From Caprella mutica (lineage: Eukaryota; Arthropoda; Malacostraca; Amphipoda; Caprellidae): a DNA stretch of 64,000 nt. Shown one piece after another: positions 58,201-64,000 of the stretch; position 1 is the stretch's first letter; each line of letters starts with the position of its first letter. Both the position numbers and the translations under genes were made by a program. The notes under the pieces were generated by a model. It was not told where the DNA came from and searched no databases. It was given only the letters and a program-made list of their open reading frames with translations. The stretch spans positions 1-64,000 of the forward strand of contig CANNZV010002544.1 in the NCBI GenBank assembly GCA_947561585.1, in the 5' to 3' direction.

Positions 58201-61200
58201 TTTTAATGTCGTTTCTATCAGACTTGAAAGAAAGCAGCGTCAACACTGAGATTTTTTTGTCCCTTTTACAAATTTCAGATATGCACCTCCTTTTATATAT
58301 TTTAGATGCAATAGATGAAGTGATTTCTCAAATATATATTGAAATAGTTGTAAAGAAGATAGATTTTCAATCTAAATTCATCTCATATTATTGCTATGCC
58401 TTAATTTCTATTCCATTGACAGTATTATTCCTATTTCTCAAAAGCTGTGGAATCTTCGTGGAAAGTCGTATAGAAACTCTTCAGTATTTACGCAATGAAT
58501 TGTCATCATTAATAATTGTCATTGAAGCATTCCTAACGCTACCTGTTCTCCTCTCTTCGTCAGCATTCTTATTCTCTCCAGGATGTCTCGTTTGAAGTGC
58601 AGGTCCACATCCAAGAAGAACAAAAGACTTTGGGCCGTGCATTGGTTAGCAGCCAGTTGCAATGCATTGCCACGAGAAAATTCACCTTCTCCCTGTTTAG
58701 AGAAAAAATTTATATTGCTACATTATTTAATTAAAATAGCTAATCAATACTGATAATTAAAAAATGTTGTAACCTTATGAAAATGGCCGACCAAACGGAT
58801 TTTAAAAAGGCCAAATTGTTAGTGCTATCGTGATAGTATGACAGGTCTAGTGTGACAAAAACTGCCCGAATGCATGGCATTTCAAGAGGTATTGTCTCAA
58901 CTCTCAAAAGTTAATGACTTCCTTTGAAAGGGAAGGAAAGCGATGCACAGGTCTTGGTGAAAGTCGAAGTTGTCTTGGCAAATCGTATAAAACCACAGCT
59001 CCTAAAATTACGGCTCATTGAACATCTACAGGACACAGTTTCCACAAAAACTGTTTATCGTGAGTTGCAAAGAACTGGATTACACGGAAGAGCTTCAAGA
59101 TGTTTTCATTTATAGTCCATCCCCTGTATATAATATATAAACTGTCTCTAGTAGTTAGTGTGAATTAATACTATACTATCTAGGAGTGCACTTTGACAAA
59201 TATAGAATTAGTAATATCAGAGAAAAGTGTATGGCAAGTATGAGAAGATACTATCACTAACCTCTAGAATGTTGATAACAGCATCAGGGTAAAGTGTTTT
59301 TAGCATCATCACAGTGCGGTAAGGTTCCTTTGTCTTAAAATCTTTAGGTTTCACATGGTTGTAATGAGCAATGGTGAGTACAACTGCTTCTGAGTTCTCC
59401 AAAATTACTTTTTTATAATTCTCTGTGAAAATAAAAATGAAACAGTATACATTACTGGTAATCAATCAGTTATATATTTCCTGAAAACTATAAGGAATTA
59501 GAATGATTTAGGAAGAATGGTATATTGTATATCATTAATAATAAGAAATAATAATCACAAAAACTCACCCATGAACGTCTGGAAGACATCTTGTTTCCCG
59601 GACAAAGGAAGAAGGAAATGTATTATCTCAACATTAGAAATTGAATCCTGCAATGAACATTAACAAAATGTGAACAATGGATTATACAGGTAAAATTTTG
59701 ATCATTTTGGACCGTACCTTTTTCATGTCTGTTTGTGTTTTGAGGTATTCACGAACTTGTAGTGGACCAAGCGGAACCTATAACACGACAATCAAAATAA
59801 CAAGGAATATTAATTATTATACTATTTCTCTCCCATCACAAATAGGAAAATATCATACCTCTGCCCAAACATCTTCAATAGATGCCAAGGTTTTACTGTC
59901 CTTCAATGTTTTGTACAAGAATTTGTATCTGCTTCGCTGTTGAAATCCGGAGTGTGAAGAGTACTTGAAATAACTCTGGTACAATTGCAGTGATGCAATG
60001 CCTTGGCCAGACTTCTTCGACAGCCTGGAATGATAAATTATTCCCTACTGCATATATTTGAAAAAAGAATTGACAATATCATGTTATTTAAATTCTTTTT
60101 TTGATAAAGTTTTTCACGAAACCACCAGGCAATTTACTGTACAGAGAAAAGTACTTCCTAACTTATAATAAAATAATCACTAACAATTGAATAAGATCCA
60201 TTGTAACAGCACTCACTCATAGTAATCATTGAGAATGGTTGATGTGGTGCGGTTTGTTGCTTCTACCACTGCAGGGTTAGACCGAAAGTGTGGGTTGAGA
60301 GTTTTAGAGGAATAGCTCTGTGACTCTATCAGAGAGAACGGATCAACTGTGAGTTCATCCCTGGGGTTTCTTGAGACAAAACTTGCATTCCCACCTTTGG
60401 AAAAGTAAAATAAAGCAATTACATCATGATAACATATAGAAGAAATTTTATAGGGATTTCAGCACCCTTAATAAAATTAAATTTTCACGAAACCATTTTC
60501 CTTTTTTGACTACTTCTACAAGTCCCCCTTTATATAATTAATGTACTTTTAACGTCATTGATATGGCCCATATGGTTCCTAAGAGAACGTCAAGCCCCCT
60601 ATTAAATTAATAAATTATTAAATTTCATTTTATATTTAATATAGCTTATAGAGAATCTTAATTTCATTGAAATCTTATAAATATAACTAATTCTAATGAA
60701 TGAAAGCATGCTATATAAGGTTTGGCAACAAAGTCGCCTGAGGAGGTGCTAGTTTCGATGATATGAGTGAGATAGAAAGTAATTACAAAATTAAGTGTTC
60801 ACAATTCGAGTGAAGTTGAATTAAAATGTCTCCACCTCAACAAGGTATGTAAGGTTCAATAGGTTCTTTATTTAGTCCACTCACCCACGTGGACGAAGAA
60901 ACTCCCCGACTGAATATCGTCAAGGAAGCTGAACGAAATGTTGTGAGTGAAGCCTGTGGTCATAAGTTCCTCAAGAACTGACCTAATCTCAGTCTCCGCG
61001 GCTCTTATTGAGTATTCCTGGCGATGACAGTTGATTTAATGAGAAAGATTTAAAAATATACACTGCGTTCCATCAGAAACGAATTTTTTAAATTGCGAAT
61101 TAGAAGCACTAAAAATTCGTCAAATGCCATTGAACATACATCAGAATGGATTTTTTATGATTATTGAACATTTATTGTCTGATATCGTATGATGCACATC

Positions 61201-62765
61201 TCCTGAGACCCTACAAAAGTTATTCAAAAAGACCAAAAGCCAGCCTGAAGACAGAATAACACACGCTTCGGAACATTCTTGCAAACTTTCTTGAGAGTCT
61301 CCTGGTTATATATTTCATCGAAGCATATTGAACACTTTGTATAAGAGACTCAATTAATGAAATCTAATTTTTCTATATAAATTCGAGTTTGTACGTGCAG
61401 CAGCCAGGAATTGAAAGTCCCAAATGTTGACATCTGGACTGTGTGCTGACCATAAATTTTCCGTTCTTCTGCACGACCTCGAAAATTTTCAGTGAGAAAT
61501 TCTAGATCTGCATTTCTTCAATGTGATGGAGCGCCGTCATGTATACACCAAAGTGAAGAACGAGTTTCAGAATAGCGTAGCCTGGGCCAAATAATGTCCA
61601 GGAGGAATCTGAGGTAAGAAACACCTTAACCTCATGACAGGTTGCCATCATCATCAAGTAATGCGTGAACGATTGGAACCATTCCATTAATAATGGCAAT
61701 GAAGATCATTACTCTAACATCATGCCAGTGGTTTTGTTAGAGGCTAAAATAACTCCTCGTCAGTCTAAACGATTCTATCGACAATGTTGAATGGTTGCTG
61801 AGGAACCCACTAACAAAACTACCTTCTCTGTACTCTGTGGACATCATCTTATGGTTTAACTGAAGTTTAATGATAAAAACGGAAATGAAGCTCATGTCTG
61901 ACGATCCTTACAATGCGTTTTTGGTAGGTGAAATCTGCTGAGAAGCTTTTCTGAGAGAGCAACGGGGATTTTTTTAAAGAAATTCTTCACCTCCAGAATC
62001 ACTGATTCTGTTCTTTTTGTTTTTGTTTACACTTGCTTTTTCTTGTGGATGGAACCAATTTCATTGAAAAGATCACGAACTGTTGTGAACTTAATCAGAT
62101 ACTAAGTTCAAGCCGCCCAATTCCACTGATCTTGAAGTGAAGCATGAATTATTGGCGTACTGTTGAAAGAGAAAGTGATTTGCCAAACTGCTGGTCGATC
62201 TTTTTCTCCTGATGTTCAGAAAACATTTTTCTGGTAGAAGTTCAATGCAAATTTTAATAGGGTGATAAAAATCCACTCTCTATGAACCAAATGACAACAT
62301 AAGTATGTTAAGTTCTTCCAATTCGTAATTTAAAAATGACGCTTTTGATGGAACACGATGTATATAACCAAACTATTATTATAATGGCATTGAATACAAA
62401 TAAAATAACTGAAAGAATATTGTTAGAATTAGCACTGATCATTTTTCTTTTTATTACCTTTGATCTTCAATCAATGTACATAGTTTTGTATACTTATGAG
62501 CCCAAAACTTTAAAATTAGGAAATTTTACTTCACTTTTTCTTTAAATATTTATCTTATCAACCACAATTAGGGAAATAAATATAGCTTTCTCTCCCAAAG
62601 CTAGAGGTGATTTAAACCCTTTACCTGAGTATAAATATGGATTCTATACATGTGTTGAGGATTCTTTAAGGGATGAATGGTTATCGTCCGATGAAGATCT
62701 AAACTCTTCAAAGTTTCATCCAATGCCGAAAATGGCGCATGCATATGAGTCATGATTTTCTTCAT
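55274..62765 (-). CDS. chondroitin synthase-family glycosyltransferase (CHGN domain), last 11 exons
   Basis: Exons: 62765-62625, 61017-60885, 60394-60217, 60024-59859, 59777-59718, 59647-59569, 59422-59262, 58692-58543, 57039-56959, 55734-55597, 55504-55274. All phases close, giving 505 residues to a stop. Landmarks: [15 protein letters not shown] near the start, as in CHSY/CHPF proteins; [30 protein letters not shown]; the metal-binding DVD in [34 protein letters not shown]; and [12 protein letters not shown]. This is the C-terminal GalNAc-transferase half. CHSY and CHPF proteins are about 770-800 residues with an N-terminal Fringe-like GlcA-transferase half, so about 300 residues should lie beyond the right edge. 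They make chondroitin chains in the Golgi lumen. GEFSRG and GWGGED also resemble CSGALNACT, so orthology is open. The first exon could begin with its own ATG. Confidence 0.9.
56009..56451. mobile_element. piggyBac-like MITE in a CHGN intron
   Basis: CCCTAATGAGTTT at the left and its complement AAACTCATTAGGG at the right are flanked by TTAA at 56005-56008 and 56452-56455. TTAA plus a CCC start is the piggyBac signature. 443 bp, non-coding. A hairpin GAGCTGTGATTGGGT/ACCCAACCACAGCTC lies in its centre at 56221-56258. Confidence 0.8.
57660..58200. other. CHGN intron, no other gene seen
   Basis: Part of the 1.5-kb intron 57040-58542. A short ATGGCGATTGAACC frame at about 57802 closes after eight codons. 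The frame at 58206-58595 on the plus strand overlaps the antisense exon and is a shadow. Confidence 0.4.
58821..59103 (+). pseudogene. Tc1-like transposase relic in a CHGN intron
   Basis: Read in changing frames, the stretch gives [15 protein letters not shown], then [18 protein letters not shown] and [15 protein letters not shown]. These follow the paired helix-turn-helix N-terminal domain of Tc1 transposases in the right order. Stops and frameshifts interrupt it, and the catalytic DDE part is absent. Confidence 0.75.
61061..62360 (-). mobile_element. full-length mariner-family relic in a CHGN intron
   Basis: A 1,300-bp element with TA flanks (61059-61060, 62361-62362) and termini CACTGCGTTCCATCAGAAACG and the complement of CATCGTGTTCCATCAAAAGCG. 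On the minus strand broken frames give [20 protein letters not shown] (the second-Asp block) and [15 protein letters not shown] (the third-residue block), as in mariner-type transposases. Many stops and frame changes make it inactive. Confidence 0.8.
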
Positions 62766-62861
62766 CTGTTTGTGTAAAAGTTAAGTTACAGTGAATTAAT
62801 TCTGCAGTAAAACATCTAACTTTTCAGTAAGTCAAATTTATATTGTTTCATTTAGTAACTA

Positions 62862-64000
62862 CAGGGTGGGGCGTAAGTTTGGAAGCAATTTTTCAAACAT
62901 TAATAAATTTTTTAAAAATAAGTTCCTAAGTAGGTGATAGGGTTTGAACTATAGTAGAGACACTACATTATAACGTGGCAGTGTTATTTTTTACAAAAAT
63001 TTAGTCAATTCAAAAATGTCAGACAAAAGAGAAGCCATTATTGCTCTACACCGTGCCGGGAAGTCAGATTCCGTCATTTCAAAGACTCTCTCAATAGCGA
63101 TATCGACTGTTTGGAAGTGTGTGAAGCGTTTTAATGAGAGAGGAGTCTTGACTGATCATCCAAGAAGTGGTAGACCACGCTCACAACGCACCAAACAACT
63201 GATAAAATGTGCCCGAGAGAAGATCAGGAGGAACACGAAAAGGTCAATACGATTGTTAGCCAAAACAGCAAATGTGAGTCCCAGAACAATGAGAAGAGTT
63301 GTCAAAGAAGACCTAAAGATGTCCTCTTTCACCCTCCAAAAGAGACAGACTCTGTCAGAAGCTGTAAAGAAAAAGAGATTGGAGAGAAGCAAAGCACTTC
63401 TGAGAGAATTGAAGTCTGGCACGGCTGGTGAAATTGTTTGGTCTGACGAAAAAAATTTCACAGTGGAAATGGCTCACAACCGGAGGAATGACGGAATAAT
63501 TGGTAAAAGTGCAAAAGACATCCCATACAACTAAAAAACTGTCCACAGAACCATGAAACCTGCTTCAGTAATGGTCTGGGCCGCCGTTTCAGAAACTTGG
63601 AGATCTCCTTTAATTTTTGTGGAACAAGGCGCCAAAATCAATGCTAAATGTTATATTGAGAATATTTTGACGCCAATGTTGGAGTCAGCTAAGGATCACT
63701 TCGGTAATGACACTCTATGGACATTTCAGCAAGCGGCGCGACTTCACATACTGCAAATGTCACTCAAAACTGGTGCCATGACCATCTTCCACGGTTTTGG
63801 TCCAAAGAAATGTGGCCTCCCTGATCCCCAAATGTTAATCCTAAGGACTTTTCGGTATGGTCCATTCTTGAATCAAAGGCCTGTGGTAAATTCCGTCGCA
63901 GTGTGGATGATTTAAAGCGTTCGCTCCAGAGATCTTGGAAGGAAATTTCACAAGAACAGTTACGTGCCGCAGTAGGAGGAGTTCGGAGGAGATTTGAGGC
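62862..64000 (+). mobile_element. mariner element, broken transposase, cut by the window edge
   Basis: The left terminus CAGGGTGGGGCGTAAGTTTG follows TA at 62860-62861. The transposase starts at ATG 63016. The right terminus lies beyond 64000. It sits upstream of the first visible CHGN exon, probably in an intron of that gene. Confidence 0.85.
63016..64000 (+). pseudogene. mariner transposase, interrupted and partial
   Basis: The N-terminal part (63016-63534) has a helix-turn-helix domain (ALHRAGKSDSVISKTL, RSGRPRSQRTK) and a second DNA-binding helix region. The first catalytic Asp is in IVWSDEKNF. An in-frame TAA at 63532 separates it from MKPASVMVWAAVS. At the second-Asp block the frame is lost just after QQ. 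The third block (NPKDFSVW) follows in another frame, after a TGA. At least three lesions, so it is not functional as it stands. Confidence 0.88.

Noticed and set aside
58206..58595. 129-residue plus-strand ORF with hydrophobic segments
   Set aside because: Its 3' end overlaps the antisense CHGN exon at 58543-58692, which has clear family motifs. The rest lies in an intron and has no known domain.
1..64000. tRNA or rRNA genes
   Set aside because: No cloverleaf with A and B boxes and no rRNA core motif was recognised by eye. A covariance-model search would be needed to exclude them.

Overview
The window is AT-rich animal nuclear DNA. The genes are split by spliceosomal introns with GT..AG ends, some introns are kilobases long, and the protein families (chondroitin-synthase CHGN domain, TRAPPC13, CCCH-WWE-PARP) are metazoan in character. 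Nothing here fixes the phylum. About half of the window is recognisable mobile or repetitive DNA.

Layout. 0-3.9 kb: dispersed repeats and foldback elements. 4.0-7.4 kb (+): a three-exon gene for a condensation/alcohol-acetyltransferase-like acyltransferase. 8.7-14.6 kb (+): a complete Ty3/gypsy LTR retrotransposon with matching 822-bp LTRs and a GGTA target duplication. 15-18 kb: a mariner-type MITE and a Penelope-like reverse transcriptase relic. 18.0-21.2 kb (-): a three-exon mono-ADP-ribosyltransferase with a CCCH finger, three WWE domains and a PARP domain. 22-25.4 kb: nested old MITEs. 25.5-42.5 kb (+): the whole TRAPPC13 gene in 11 exons. Its first intron holds a complete 9.9-kb LTR retrotransposon in antisense orientation, and its other introns hold tandem arrays, two of which copy splice sites. 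44.9-46.5 kb (-): a small membrane protein with an acidic repeat tail and a nested pogo/hAT insertion in its intron. 46.6-53.4 kb: a stack of TIR elements, one carrying an array of about 35 copies of a 22-bp unit. 55.3-62.8 kb (-): the last 11 exons of a chondroitin synthase-family glycosyltransferase, whose 5' part lies beyond the right edge. Its introns hold a piggyBac-like MITE, a Tc1 relic, a full-length mariner relic and, at the window edge, another mariner.

The host genes do not form an operon or pathway. They are independent animal genes in a transposon-rich landscape. Spliced models were built by hand from exon phase, splice consensus and family similarity. All exon phases close without a stop in the acyltransferase, PARP, TRAPPC13 and CHGN genes. 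The most distinctive signals are a splice-donor-bearing 43-bp array at the end of TRAPPC13 exon 4, a 22-bp acceptor-bearing array before exon 6, an extra membrane-protein ORF in the second retrotransposon, and interlocked inverted repeats at 50-52 kb.
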